DNA of 64,000 nt from Hyalella azteca (GCF_000764305.2 NW_025935906.1:62001-126000), one strand, 5' to 3'. Shown: positions 34,857 through 48,744, numbered from the stretch's first letter. The notes: generated by a model from the sequence alone, not told the origin. Numbers and translations: made by a program.

Positions 34857-35240
34857 AATTAAGGAGATGTTTCTGTTTATGCTGTTAGATGTTTTATTTA
34901 TAAGGAGAGAGATTTGCCTGTTTAACAGAGGGGGATGTCTCAGTGTTATGTAATGAGATTTTCCGTTTCGTGAAGGAAGATTATCATTTTTTGGAGGGAC
35001 AGGTTTCTGATTAATGTTCAGCTTTTAAGGAGTTAAATGAGTGTGCTATAGAGCAGGGGTTTTTCAGTTTTGTGTCAGGAGAGTTTTTGGTTGGTACGGG
35101 GGAGAAATGTCGGCTGCAATTAAAGAAAGAGATATTTTAGTCTTAAAGAAGAAATAATTCTGGTTGTAAGGAGGGAGATGTTTAGACTAAGAGAAGGGTG
35201 ATGATTCTGTTTTATGAAGGGAGATATAAGTTTTCTGTGG
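34857..35240. repeat. highly degenerate ~24-bp purine-rich minisatellite
   Basis: About fifteen diverged units with the theme AAGGAGGGAGATGTTTCTGT follow one another at 20-35 base spacing (for example at 34859, 34901, 34974, 35028, 35137, 35171, 35217). Each alternates a GGAGRGA purine block with a T-rich block. Confidence 0.65.
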
Positions 35241-35690
35241 CGTTATCACCAGATTGCCGCATGAATTATCAACTTTCTCCTCTCGAGGAAATCTTGTTGA
35301 AGTAAAAGTTGGTTCATGTTCTGGCTAAACAAAGTTGCTAACATTAAAGCTTGCGAGCGCCACAAAATATGCGAGTCCATCGAACCATGTTTGACATGAC
35401 CACGCAACAAGCGCCCTTGTTCGCTTTATTCAATAGTCATTGAAAATATTCCAACTTTCATTCTGATATCGATCAAATGGGAACTTTCTCTGGGCAGGCA
35501 AGCACGCTCAGTCGCTTGGGAAGTCATTTCCATCACAAATATACGAAGTTCTAACGTCAAAGGAACCACGCTTGGTCGCCCATGCGCACCTTAACAGATG
35601 AATCGAACATGCGCGTGAGTGCAGCGCTGGAGTCGCTACAATGCAGGGCGCTAGCACTCGACCAAAGCCAAGTAAATAAAACGCATATGG
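35241..35690. other. unique stretch, GC-richer to the right
   Basis: Nothing recognised. Confidence 0.5.
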
Positions 35691-36030
35691 ACGCTAAACG
35701 TCGTCCAATTTAAAGCTACACGCTACACGTTATTGACTCCGAGGCTACACGCTGCACGTCGTCAGCTCTAAGGCTATAGGCTATGCGTCAACTTCGAGGT
35801 TGCTCGCTATACACGTCATCACATCTGAGGCTACACGCTACTCTTCATCACCTATCCGGCTACACGCGACGCTTCGTCGCCTCCGTGGCCAACGCTACAC
35901 ATCGACCACTTAGAGGCAATACGCTACACGTTGTAGGTTCCAATGCTACACGCTACATGCCGCCAACTTCGAGACTATACGTTACACGTCATCAACTCCA
36001 AGGCTACACGCTACATATCGTCGACTCCGT
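35691..36030. repeat. degenerate ~28-bp minisatellite
   Basis: About twelve units carry GGCTACACGCTACACGTCGT followed by CAACTCCGA with heavy substitution and length change. It is GC-rich in an AT-rich setting. A 119-codon plus-strand frame at 35783-36142 runs through it and is treated as a repeat artefact. Confidence 0.85.
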
Positions 36031-36690
36031 GTCTGCGCTTGAAAGCTGCTTTCTAAAATTGATTACCAGTGCAACAGTTTATTTATGTAGTCTTTTTTTT
36101 CACTCTAAGGAACAAATACAGGGACTAAGTTTGAATCTATGAACACATATGCATATAAGTTCAAAATTTAGAAATGTAAATCAAATTTATTGAATCTATT
36201 ATGTATGGCATCATGTAAGAAATTGCGTTGAGTCCCAAATGTAAGTCGAGATCATTTATAAGAGTTTTTGTATACAAGAATGAGTGTGATTCAGTATTTT
36301 AGCTAAATTTATTTGATGCTAAGCTATTGTTAATTATATCGATAAATCCTTATAAATTAGTGTGCACTAATCCCAAGTTCAGTAAGAAATTCTAAGACTT
36401 ATCTGCTATGAAGACTTAACTTTTATGAAGACTTACCGTAAACTATCCATATAATCAGGTAAAAAAACTAGAGAATACAGTTACAATCAAGAAAGAAAAT
36501 TCATTATGACACAAAAGAGATTCCAAGCAAGTTCCGAAAAAACGGACGAAGGAGCAAAAACCACGTCAGTTGAGATATTCAAGTGAATGAAAACCGAAAA
36601 CGTTATTATAAAGGCAAAGTTTTCTTCTAAAAACATACAGAGATTCCAACCTCGTGGACTTCAAAGCGCCAGATTTGAAACCGCTTGATG
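36031..36690. other. unique AT-rich stretch
   Basis: I see nothing recognisable here. Confidence 0.5.
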
Positions 36691-37300
36691 TGATATTTGT
36701 TTGAATATATAGACGATATTGCTCGATCTTATTTATATTTATTTCAATGTATACTATAGACGATATTACTCGATGGTATGTACATTGGTAGGAGAATACA
36801 CGATATTGTTCGATGGTATGTATATTTATTAGGAGTATAGACGATATTGCTCGGTCGTATTTATATTGTAAGGAGTATAGACGATATTGCTCAATCGTAT
36901 GTATATTGTTAGGAGTATAGACGATATTGCTCAATCGTATGTATATTGTTAGGAGTATAGACGATATTGCTCAATCGTATGCATATTTTTTATGAGTATA
37001 GAAGATATTGCTCAATCGTATGTATATTTGTTAGGAGTATAGATGATTTATTGCTCGATCTTATGTATATTTGTTTGAATTATACCTGAAATTGCTCAAT
37101 TTTATGTATACTTTTTTGAAGTATAGACGTTAAAGCTCGATCGTATGTATATATGTTTGAGGTATAGAAAATATTACTTGATCTTATGTATATTTATTTG
37201 AAGTACAGTCGTACAGTCATTATTGCTCGATCTTACGCATACTTGTTTGAGGTGTTTGAGGTATAGACGATATTGCTCGATCTTATGTATGTATATCTGC
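36691..37300. repeat. 40-bp minisatellite, about 14 units
   Basis: Units contain AGACGATATTGCTCGATCGT, then ATGTATATTGTTAGG and AGTAT. Fourteen occurrences of the GATATTGCTC core or close variants lie between 36713 and 37275. Three central units (about 36875-36995) are virtually identical while outer units are diverged, consistent with ongoing homogenisation in the middle. Confidence 0.92.
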
Positions 37301-38287
37301 CGAAATTTTTTTCTTCTTCTGAACCCTGGTTTAACGGTACAAAAAAGTCGGGATGCCCCATTGTAATAATTTATTGACAATTTGTAGCATGATTTTTATT
37401 GTTGTTAGAGCAAATATTTTTTAGAAAATAAAACTTTAATTTTCCATCATATTATTAAAATGGGCTCTATAAAGTGGGTATGAACAACAGGGCCTCTCTT
37501 TTATTATGGAACTTAAGTTAGAAAATTATCAACTGGACGAGATGTGATGGTGTTCGGGATGACCGGATTCGTAATGTCTGGGTTGGGATTTACTGGATTC
37601 TCAAATTGGAAGGAAACGCTGGGCTAACCTGTCAGTATCCACAATAGTGATAATGTAAGCAGTAGCCGCTCTATAACAACAAATTATTTATGGCAATGTA
37701 CGTTATTCCTTATTTTCATATGAATATTTATCATCTAACTTCATTTTTCAAAATATTTACAATTATTATTCGCTTGGCGAGGTTAATTTTTCATTTGCAT
37801 TTTGCTCGCTCGTGACGGCCTAAGTAAGTCAACAAAACGTTCTTATTTCCAATACTTTTCATTTCAATGCTAAGATACATTTTAATGTTTACATCATCCA
37901 AAACGAATGCATCAAAAATAAATGAACTAAGGTGGTCATAAAAATCACATTTGATACTTTTCGATCAAGTTGAGAGTGATATTGAATAAATTCATGTTAG
38001 GAATTTTGCGCTTCAGATTACCAATTTTCATATTATGCACCCCTTGTATAATCTGAAACAGCCCACACGAATATTTATGCATGAAACTATTCGATAATAT
38101 TCATCGAGATGAAACTCCAGATGAAATTGACTTTTCAGATGAACGGTGCGGAGTAGGAAGACTTTATTCCATTGCCTGAGGAACTGTTTCACTTCACATA
38201 AACCAAAAGTCAGCCCTCTAGTCGGCACGGAGCGGCAGTGACAATCTTTCCAATAAAATCAACGTTTTCCGTTCACCAATGTTTTAG
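37301..38287. other. unique AT-rich stretch
   Basis: Near 37552 the words TTCGGGATGACCGGATTCG recall a similar phrase near 47779, but I cannot show they belong to one element. Otherwise nothing. Confidence 0.4.
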
Positions 38288-38410
38288 CGACGAGAGTCAA
38301 TCGAAAATCTTGAAAAGATTTTTGTTCCCTGGAATTGAGCTTGAGTTCGCATCTAAGCCAGGTAGGAATAACACTGGAGACCAAGGCGTAGCGCTGCCGA
38401 TGCCTATAGA
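38288..38410 (+). CDS. possible internal exon
   Basis: This 123-base segment lies between a 3' splice-site match (TTCACCAATGTTTTAG ending at 38287) and a strong 5' splice-site match (AGA/GTAAGTAAG at 38408-38419). It is open in one plus-strand frame throughout (phase 2 at both ends) and would encode a peptide with KRFLFPGIELEF and NNTGDQGVALPMP. No family is recognised. Open minus-strand frames of 100 and 64 codons cover the same bases, so the strand assignment rests on the splice motifs alone. Confidence 0.18.
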
Positions 38411-39158
38411 GTAAGTAAGTTTTTGGTTTCTCCATTTTACAGCAAATTTTCGAGCAAAGTTGCCTAGCGCCAATCGGAGAGGAAGAAACACGACTGTTAT
38501 GTTTCAGAAATATTTTCCCAGGCTGTTCGTTATAGAAAGTTTCGGAGCCTCGGGGAGCCACTGAAAGAGTTTGTTTTGCGACTCCCGTTTTGAGTTAGTT
38601 TTGCTGACAGAAAAGTTTGGTCCATTTGAGTGCATCGGAGGTGTCCTTGTGCCTTATCTCGGGGCTCCTCAAAAGCTTCATGAGAAATAAACTTCCTTTT
38701 GTCACCAACAATGACACTCGTCGCACCTGCACCACACACATTCCTGACGGCATGAGTGTCAAGGTTTGCCCTGAAATGCAAGTTGTGGTGGCAGTTACCT
38801 AAGTTTAGAGTATACTTGTTTAATTGTTTTGCTTGAATATTCTGATACCTCTATTGCGAGATTTTTTATTAAGATGAAAGCTTCCGTTTAACGTTTTCAC
38901 GACCGTAAAAACACTGTGGAAAGGCTTGGTTCATGATTTAATCCCTCACCAAGAAAATTTTCTACAATCGGAATAATTCGAACACAACTATAGTGAGTAT
39001 TCAAATTACCTTTTTTTTAAAGCTTTCTATTGAGCATCCATCATTATGCATACATCGTTATAACATTGTACAATGCTACGCGACGACTCCGCTAAAATCA
39101 AATTATTTATTTTCTGCGAATTTTAAAGTGATGTTTCTCAAAGTGTTTCAAAAATTGA
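38411..39158. other. stretch with overlapping open frames
   Basis: A minus-strand frame at 38530-38781 and a plus-strand one at 38617-38802 are both open with no recognised domain. The remainder is AT-rich. Confidence 0.4.
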
Positions 39159-39731
39159 ATGGTTGTAACATTGGACGACACTGAGAGTTATCTTAAGAAC
39201 AAGTGTTATGCCTGGCAACGGATGAAAGAAGAAAACACTGCACTCTGCAGGCTCCACGCAAAGTATCTCTACAAACTATCTATCACCGAAGTAACCAAGA
39301 CGAATGGCCCCTCATTATCTGCGTATTCTTTCCGAGCTTGTAAGCTCTTATGGAAAAAGCTCGCCCGCAGCTTGAGCAAATCTATAGCTCGCCATCGCCA
39401 ACATGGACTCTTCGATAACATAAGCGCTTGAATAAGAAACCCAACCATCCGAATGGGAGTGCTATCTTGCCATCGAAAAACCGTCAACAGTTTCAATCGG
39501 CCTATGATTAATGGCATGAAGGCGAGGCCGAAGATAGCCCGGCAGCTTCAAGTTCAAACCTGCAGAGTCTTCATAAAGTTCTTGCCATTCTCGGAAACTC
39601 TCCAGGATTTTTGCAGAGTTCCTAGAATTGCAATTTTGATCATCGGCGCTGAAGAGAAGAGAAAATCATTGTTATTGACGATAAATTGGCTATTAGGAAG
39701 AGATACTTCGGAAGGAACGATGGCACGGTAA
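39159..39731 (+). pseudogene. 190-codon frame broken by one stop, unknown family
   Basis: Two open segments (39159-39431, 39453-39731) are in the same plus-strand frame and are separated by a single TGA at 39429-39431 with no other stop for 190 codons. The peptide is basic and unremarkable with no recognised domain. Minus-strand frames are also open at 39269-39517 and 39554-39820, so the general scarcity of stops here may reflect base composition. It could be a decaying gene, an exon cluster or chance. Confidence 0.12.
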
Positions 39732-42700
39732 AGATCATTGTCTCCTTGACGCGCTTTGATGAGGCACAAAAAAAAATGATATGACCGAACTTCAACTAGC
39801 GCCGCTGCTTGAACGGTCAATTACTGCAGCTTGTCATCAGACAATCGGTAATTATTCAACATAACATAACCGTATCGCTAACAAGTGTATGGCTTATTGA
39901 AAACTTATTTTAACAACTCATCAGGGAACGGAGGCCGATTTCAAAATTACCATACAAACTTTATCCGAAGCTACTCGATGCTCTAACACATCAACCTTTT
40001 TCTTCTTTTTGTTTACAGTTGATGAGTGCCGCAAACTTTTCCAAGTACCGTGTCAAAAATCTTGCGGTATATAACCAGCCATCATCTTCGTCATCTATTC
40101 GAGTTACACGCACAAATCTCTTGTGTTGTTATTTCCATACTCGTCTCCAAATGAGGAAGCGAAACAAATTGCATGAACATGCTTTCGCAGTCACGGCTCA
40201 TCAAGTGAACAGTATCAGGCTGTGAGTCAAAGATTTAATCAACGGTAGTAATGACAATCATTCGATTCCTATCCGTCTTCTTAGAAAACTCGACATGCCC
40301 ATCAAATTTAAATAATGTTCACATCGACGTCAGGTGTCTTCCCATATTCCGGCAGCAGTGATGGATGTGCCAATTAAAAAGTTGATTGTCCGAAAGCTTC
40401 AGCCCAACAACCAGCCAGCCAGCCAGACGAGGGCTCAGCCAGACCTCGATTCTCTAAACGGATTGATATGGCCGACTCTCCTGGTCTCTTTATATTACAG
40501 CAGCGACTTGGCTCGCCCTGGTGACCTCGGAATATCATAACATATGGAATTGAGTCTTCATGGATGAGATTAACTCAACTCGAGGCCTTCACTTAGTGAA
40601 AGAACGTTGCTATTAGCCTTCATCATGATTCCTACGTTACTAAATAATTTTTTGTTTCACCCACCATGAGGAGAGCACACATGCTTGTTCGACGCTAATC
40701 TTAGTGATTTCATATAATTTTGTTCATCAAAATTCATATCGCTCTGGACCGTCGCCACCCAGCTTAGTATGCCCATCTCCAAGGCAAAATAGTAATGGAT
40801 GAATATTTTCGAAAATATATCATATGGTCGCATTAGAATCGTAAATATTATTTTAAATAACTAGCTGTAACATTCAGTATGAAAATTCCCGTGTACAAGC
40901 ATAATTTTAAGATGAGGATTGGAAGATCTCATGCCAGAATAATCTAAATTGTTACCCCATTAGGGAAAATAAATTTGAAGGGGAGTTTCCTCCATTAAAG
41001 ATCTGGTATGGCGGCTAAGGCCTTGGCAGCGCCCATTAAGTAAATTATGTCCGGACATTGGGCAAGGAAATATAATAGAAAAGTTACATCTAAGTGCTGG
41101 CTCGTGAATCACGCTGTTTTTAAAATTACTCCATTAGCTCAACTCAAGGTCAGGCCTCTTGTGCGTTTACAAAGAAAATAATTGATATAAAATTATATGT
41201 ATATATATCTTCTTTCCTCTGATAAAACTCACATAAAAATCTATTTTGCCAAATTCAAACGCGCGTGAAATCCAGACTTAAACTTTAAAAATATAAATGT
41301 ATTAATTAACTACCTCTGGCATCATATTTCTGTCTTGTAGCAGGACAAGTTTAAGCGTGAAATATAAAAGTTCCTCTTGCGTTTATTCAGTGGAGCTTCG
41401 TTTTTACGACAGCCCACTTGCCGATGGTCTGTTCTGAATCCAGTAGCCCTCGTTTGCTGGAAACGAACCTCTTAGAGCTTTTTCTCTTCGCCCTGCTAAG
41501 ACCATAAATTCCATATTAGGGAGAGAATTTACACAGGCGCTATGATGGTCGGTGCGATTATGGAGGAGTTTAGGCAGGAGCTCAGAGCAACGTAGTTTTG
41601 CTCGTGCATGGATTGTGGTATCTTTGAGAGCTTCAATGTAAGCTTTACTCGCTCATTGAAGCTGGGAAAAGTGATACAGCTCGAGTGCAATGCTGCTGGT
41701 TACTTTCTGAGCGCCCTCTCTTCTTGGACATTTGGCAATATTCTGTTCACTTGGGTCACCACTATGCTACCTGTTTATCAGCTCCAAATTCTGTTAAATA
41801 TTCACTCTTCATCGTGTTCACGATAGGGTTCACAATGAAAATTGGAGCAAAATTCAAATTATTGATAGAATCGTGTCTAGTAAAGTTGGGCTTAATTTTT
41901 ACACCATCACCTGGGAGATTCTTTTTCAATACTACGATTCCTTCTATCTACGAGTATCTATACTACGATACATCTACGATCAATACGAGTACTTTTTTTT
42001 AGTAAATGCAGACATGATTCGTTATGAGAGGTAAACTGATTTGCAAAAATTTGTAAAGAGAACTTCCCAAGTTCGTAAATAATTCAAATCGATACGCAAT
42101 TCAGTTTATAGTAAATCCTTTTTCATTCATTCAAGTTTTCCAAGCACTTATCATAAATCGTCGATTCTCTTTCTTTGAGCAGCTATTGCACCTTTTTTCG
42201 AGTGGTTAATATAACATAATTGTTGGAAAGGAATTTTCATTTGATAGTTGTGAAATGAAGTAATATTTCTTTCTTTTATTTAACTTAGACTGCTGAAGAC
42301 CAAGGAATTTTTTCAACTATTTGTATTATTATTATTTACTAAAGTAGAAAATAAATTTTTATTATTTACTATATAGTATTCATGAGTTCTGTGCGTCAGT
42401 GCTTTTCAAGTCAGGCTATTCCAGCGCTAATTCACAATTCAGATCGATATAAAAGTCTGAAAATTCAGTGAGGAATTCTTTAGACAGCTCGATATTTTTA
42501 TAGGATTAAAAACTTATTTACATATACGTAATCTCATTGGCTTTCAAAAATTAAATTTCCAGTGTAAGTTCAAAGTTTCTTAAAATTTCTAAAATGGAGG
42601 TGAGGCAGATTTTTCACTCTAAATGAGGGTTTGAACATTTATTTCTTAAGAATCCTCCGTTTTGTACTTGAATTATTTAGATAACAGGATAAACAATTTT

Positions 42701-45700
42701 ATGAAGAGTCTTAGTGATTTTTTATTCAGAGTTACGGCAGAATCGGCTGCTGGTCTTTTATGTATTTTAGAAAGTTTTATTCTTTGTTTACACAAATTGA
42801 TAATGAAAATATGTTTGAGCACGAGTGTACAACACATACTGTGTCTTGGTATTAACAAGGCCTTTGCTGTTCTTATATTTATGAGAAATTTGAATCGATT
42901 AATATTTTATGTAAATTTAAATTTAAATTCTCAATCTTATGTAAAATTTAACTTCAATTTTTATTTTTCGTTAGATCTGGGTGTCAACCAGTCTCCAGTT
43001 AGCCTAAACTTCTTCAGAAAGGGAAATAGCATACCGACTGAAAAAAAATATATATTTGAAAAAGAGATCCTGCTACCTATTTTTTAATAAGATAAAAATC
43101 TAAAAATCATTTACAAGCGATCAAGCACGTACTAAATAAAATTTGCATAAAAAGTGAATGAATAATTAGAGAAAATGAACGTGTTACATTGGTAACAAAC
43201 ATCAACCTCACATAAGTTCAAAATAAAGAGCTTGTGCTTATTTCGAGCTGAGTACTAATTTGAATATAATCAGGCAATAGAATCTAGAATAGAATCAATT
43301 TACACTGACGGTCCATATGTAAACCAAACCACTGTTAATGCAATAAAACAATCAAGTTCAAGCAGAAGCAAGAGGCGAGCTGGTACCGGTAATCATAGGA
43401 AGAGTTCTAGCCATCGCGGCCGGCCTTGTTACCGGCAACTAACAAGTTGACGATCCGCGAGAGCGGTTCATCGTTGAAGATTAAGTAATTTGAATGAACA
43501 CACAAGAGGAGGACTAGTGAAGCCGTAAATTGTTCCTTATCGAAGCCTGTCACAGCACTCAGGACCAGGAAGGCTAAATTCCTCGATGAATGCGAGCAAC
43601 ATCCTCGCAATTGAGTCACTTGGCAACAGCCATTAAATGAGACTCGTTAGTTCAGTTCAGGGAGATTAGCTTTTATCTAGCATTTTTTATTATCGGTATT
43701 TTTCTTTTACACTAAATCCACGACGAACAAATTTTAATGGCTATTTGCATCATGTGCTATTTTTATTTTCATCAATTTGCTCTAGCTAAGTTATTTAAGT
43801 TGATGACTAAATTATTTAAGCAGACTAAAGTTTTATTCGTTATGTTAAAAGATTTCTGTTCTTCGCATTTCAGAACTATTCGGTCAATTGTACGCCGTTT
43901 TATTTGCGATGGTTTTCTTACTTCTTATCACGTACTTTTGCGATGTTCATAAAACTATACAGAAGATATGCTGTGGATGCATTAGCTCTTCGATAACAAG
44001 ACAATAAGTAGCCGTTTAATTACCACCAAAAACCTCCCAAGCAATACATACATGAGAGAGGTATTTGTATTAGGCATATCTAATTATTCTTAATTCATGT
44101 GACTGACAAATTCCTTGACGCCTGTAACATACATCACTACAAATACCGTCACCTACGGTTGTGTTGACTACTCAATGAATTGATGTATTTTGATAAGTTG
44201 AGTAAATCAAACTTAGGGGCTGACATTTGATTATAACTGATGATTCTCCGATCGTTGTGATTAGTAATGATGAACCCAGAATTATTGGGTTCAACAGACT
44301 TGAACCCATGCCGAGTTGTTCAGGCTACAATTGAAGTAAGAGAAAAAAATTATAATCAAATTTGTCTTGTTGATACGAATTGGCCCGATGGTTATCATCA
44401 AAATAACAGAGACGCAGAGTACTATTTTGTGATGAATTTAAAAAAAAAACTTAGACCAAAAGTTCTGAATTGCAACCTCATCTTAAGTAACTGGAAGAAA
44501 TTCACGCAATAACTGTAAGCCAGAAATTTGTCAACAACGATATATGTTGCTTATTAATTAGGTAGAATTGGTAATTTTGTGTTTTTATGGCATTTAAACA
44601 AATGCCCATGAACCAAAATTACAGATCATTTCAGTATATGCGCAGAGCCATGTCACTTTAATAGTGCCGGAACAGTGAAAAAAAATTTTATACAGAAAAA
44701 AATTGTGTTTGGTGGCGTGAATTATGAATATTTTTCAATAATAATAACAATGCCAGCTGATCGACTTTATACGTAGCTGTGTGAGGATTATTTATTATAT
44801 TAAAATATGCCTTGATAACATAATAGTAACCGGCTGTGAATTTATAGTAATGTTATTTATTTAGAATTCGATCGCAACCATGGTTGCCGAATACAGCAAA
44901 ATGACGAATCTTACTTTATTCAAACATGAAAAATTTTCCTTCATTTATTATGTTATTTACCAGCGTAGACTGGGATTTAAATTATTATAGTCGTAGAGGA
45001 TTAATAAGGCCCAATTAAAGTTCTCCTCCTATCGTTAATCCTATCTCCTTTCAGTGTAAAGCTCGAAATTCATTCGCAAAAAAACATGGCTAAAAGAAGG
45101 CCGAACGTTTCTCAACTTTTATAACGGTAATTTTTTCTACTGTCTTGAAGATTAACAAATGTAATTCATTCTTCTTTCTATTTATATTAGTACATTTATT
45201 AAAGGCATGCTCACCTCCCTTTCTTTCCATTAAATTTTAAATACCAAACACCGAGACAAAACCCCCGAGCTCGAGCGAGTGTGTTGTTTGTGTGGAGCAT
45301 GGCCACGCTATTATATTTGGCTCGCTCTCCGCCCGCCTACGGAATAACGCCATTTTTCTGCTCCATTTTGGCCTTATTTATGATTTCGTTTTCGAGGAGT
45401 TTTTGGACCAGGCTAAATGTACGACTGCCGTAGCCTTGGATAATGCGTGGCTCGGCCAAGAATGAGAACGTCAAACGTACGAGAGCAGAGCAAGAAGCCG
45501 CGTCGTGGCAGGAATATTAAATGCAGTCTAATGAGAGCAAAATTTCGTAACAGAACAGCGAAAAATAAAAAGCTAGGAAGTTACTCGGACAGTGAATAGA
45601 TCTGTTATACCTGTGTTACCCGGACAGGTTATATAGGTTATAGATCTGTAAAATCAATGATATCGTTGGCAGTGCAATTCTTATGAATATCAGTTAATAG

Positions 45701-46334
45701 ATATAATTTTCGATACACTCGAGAACGTTGAAGGATTAATTGAATCGAATAATTCTCGTCTTCTTTCTTCATTTCGCCTACGAAATAATTTTGACGATCC
45801 GGAAAAATTGATTCTAAGAAACATCTTTTTATTAATGGTGGCCTGATTTATTAAAAATCTGTTTAATGTAAAATTATTTACTTATAGTCTGAGAAAGACG
45901 ACCGAATTTTTGGTGTGATTTTCTAATTTAGAAACGTTGAATTCGAATTTATTATTAATTTTACTATTTAACCTTGTGTTTTCTGGCTATACCCATTGTC
46001 TCTCTTTCGTAAAAATTGGCAAAAATATATATACCGCAATCTGCAATGTGTTTCAGAAACTCATGACATGTTGAACAGGACGTATGAAAAACACTGTATG
46101 AACACTGATTATTAGATGCCACGATTCTACAATTATAATTAAGGACAACAGCTAGTTAAACGTGTGTTTTCATTTAATCTTGATTATTCAAGGTCTCTCC
46201 TGTATGTTACGCCATGGCATTTTACAGTCTGGGATCATTTTGGCATTCTATTTGCATTGAAATTTGTTTTTTTCTTTGTCATATCATGGCGTCTTCCGCT
46301 GTCTCCTAACGGTTCTGGTCCGGGGGGCGGTGAA
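39732..46334. other. long unique AT-rich stretch
   Basis: Open frames at 41608-42002, 42662-43087 and 44267-44512 are AT-rich and match nothing I know. Small structures: a CCAG slippage run at about 40420; a perfect hairpin at 44287-44307 (GGGTTCAA, 5-base loop, TTGAACCC); and an imperfect inverted repeat at 45597-45646 starting AGATCTGTTATACC. Confidence 0.4.
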
Positions 46335-47295
46335 ACGAAATTACCGCGCATCTGCCCTCAGTTGGATAAGCTGATGCTCGAAGGTGTTGCTTACTTCTTG
46401 ACTTTTGTAATGGAGCATAGCCGGACGATCAGGGGTTGAGCTCAGAAACACGTCAATGTCCCAAGGGTGGACTCCCCTCCCTCTCAGCACCATTGGCAAA
46501 GCGTTTAATAGACTCGGTCTAGCCATTGAAATGGATCCTTCTCGCTAAGATTTAACCCTGACCGCAACTTTGCTGTACAAAGTCCCGGGGCATTCTGCAT
46601 ATAGATAGTCTGTCGCTAGTCTAGTGAGATATGTCACTAGATTGAAGGCTTCGTTTACGAAATTTGAGGTCAGATGTACAGAGGTCGATGTATACAGTCT
46701 ACAGAATAGATAACCTCTCCCATCTCTCCTGCAGTCAATGCGGACCTAGGTTCGCCAGCGTCGTTCTGTAGTTCAGCTCCATCATTTCGCTGACCCCTGA
46801 TATGAGTGTTCGCGTGACTGCTTACAACAACTGAATTGAACTCACCATGCATGGTTGAACTATATTCTATGTACTAGTTCAACCATGCGACCATGAACGA
46901 GGGCCACAGCTGACAGCAGTAGTGAAGGGCAAGGATCATGAAGGCCATGTAACAATCTGCTTCGCTTATTTTGTTCCAAACGCAGGCACGATCTGTCGCC
47001 CTGCACCCGCAGGTTTTGAATGTGTTCTCCTAGCGTGACCAATGTACTCATCGATACTCCGAGATCACGAACAAATTGCTTCTTCTCAATAACAGTGCCA
47101 TCTGATGCCAGGTAGCGGCATTCCGTCCTGACTTCTAGAACTTGGTCCCTTTGAAAGGCATGTTAAGCCGTCCAAAATGGAATAAAATATTAGCAATTCC
47201 AGTAAGGTTTCCCCTAAATAACTATCCATAATAGATAGATACCACAGCCTAGTGGATGAAGTGCATTGCAACCATATTGTTCATCATGATAATGC
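46335..47295 (-). pseudogene. relic of a non-LTR retrotransposon reverse transcriptase, C-terminal part
   Basis: Minus-strand frames, linked by several frameshifts and stops, follow in order the end of a jockey/CR1-like LINE ORF2. Near 47265 a degraded ADDTRL-like word; near 47190 NMPFKGTKF, like the family's N-M-x-F-N-x-x-K-F; at about 47045-47125 the diagnostic ASDGTVIEKKQFVRDLGVS block; at about 46895-46930 HYCCQLWPS, like DYC-x-Q-LWSP; near 46720-46740 RWERLSIL; and at 46341-46526 SLLNALP followed by DVFLSSTPDRP, like the FNALP and FLS-x-(I/T)-PD-x-P tail. The order and spacing are right for an element of this type that is long dead. The endonuclease, most of the RT palm and any 3' tail repeat are missing. 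Elements of this kind copy themselves by target-primed reverse transcription. Confidence 0.8.
46849..46888. repeat. 14-bp perfect hairpin inside the LINE relic
   Basis: GCATGGTTGAACTA (46849-46862) and its exact reverse complement (46875-46888) flank a 12-base loop. It sits between two RT blocks and probably arose by a local inverted duplication within the dead element. Confidence 0.85.
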
Positions 47296-48744
47296 AAAGT
47301 CTTGCGAAGATATGCGAAGATGATAATGCGAAGTCGAATCATCATTTGAAAGAGCCCGTCATCTAGTGAACGCATAACGACATAATACATAATGAGACCA
47401 CGTACAACGCTCGCGGATGATCAGGCAAGTCAGTTATCTTTTCGTCATAATTTAAGGTTTGCAGTCTGCTAAGTTAACGTGTTTTCTTCTGAGATGTTAA
47501 TGTAAGGGCTCCTATTGATAGGGGAGCTACAATGAATATGGGCATAACTCGCGGTTAATTATGAGCAAAGTTCATTTCAAATTAATTTTATGGAGTAGAA
47601 TTCTGTGCCATCGAAAAATAGAGGAGAATTTTTTATCTAAAAATGTAAATTTTATTTTAATATGCTCAGTGTCATTCAAATCACAAAACTTGACCTAAAC
47701 GGGAGTTCCGTGAAAATTGTTAGTTGAATCAGATCATTCTATATTTGCAATATATTACTTCAAAATTATTAACAGTATTCGGGATGATGGGTTCGGAATA
47801 GCCGGATTGAGTTAACGAACTTTGGGACGCGCGCCTCCATCTATATACCAATGTAGTGCTATCATATATATATATATATATATATTATAGAATAAAAATT
47901 TAAAAAACATTAAGGGATTAATTATGTAATTACCTCCGAATAAAACTGCGCCGCCATGTACTCTGCACTCCAAAAAATACATACATAAAAAATTAGAGGT
48001 TTTGCGTGACAATATAATTCAAATTTGATTTTTCGGCATTACTAATAAGTTAAAGAGTGATATTTGTGTGCTTGCCATAATTTCTTCGCATACCGGTGCA
48101 TCCAGTCAATAATATATTCACATTTCTATGGAATAAATGACCAAAATTCTTAGTGCAAATACCTAAAATTTGTTGTTCGACGTAATGTAAAGATATGGTT
48201 GTCAAACTGGTTATTTATTTTTTAAGCAATGAAAATATTTATTTTTTACAGTAGTTACGGCTGCTTTGCAGATGTTGAATAGAATAAAATGTTCTCTGCA
48301 ATTTTAGAGCAGAAATTGTTTATTGAACTTCCGTAGCAGCAAGATCTCTCGGTGCGTAGTCTTCGTCATTGAATCATATGCATGCTCGGATAGTGATATG
48401 TATTAAAATGTTACTCTTTAGCACGAAATATCTGGAATTCTATCTAATTTTATGATTTTTCTTTTGCTGCGTGTAAATACACGTAAAATATGTTGACAAT
48501 GAATTCTATATTATTCAGTTAAATAAAGATAAAAGTTAAATCACATTTCTAGAATGATCAAGCAAAAATGGCTCATGTCAATCATGATTCTGGCCAAAGT
48601 GTACAAATGAATAGACTTCCTCTTCCTAGATTATCGTCATCATTTAGATATTGGTCATTGAATGTTTTCTTATTAATATTCTATCTACGAAAATCCATTG
48701 GTATGACATCTACACAACTCCTCATTTCTGTCTAACTATTGTAG
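47296..48744. other. unique AT-rich stretch
   Basis: Contains short GATAATGCGAAG-like repeats at 47288-47335 and a (TA) run of about 24 bases around 47862-47885. No gene is recognised. Confidence 0.45.

Noticed and set aside
37552..37573. TTCGGGATGACCGG word similar to one at about 47779, possible shared Tigger-type end
   Set aside because: Similarity is short and imperfect and no inverted partner is found near either site.
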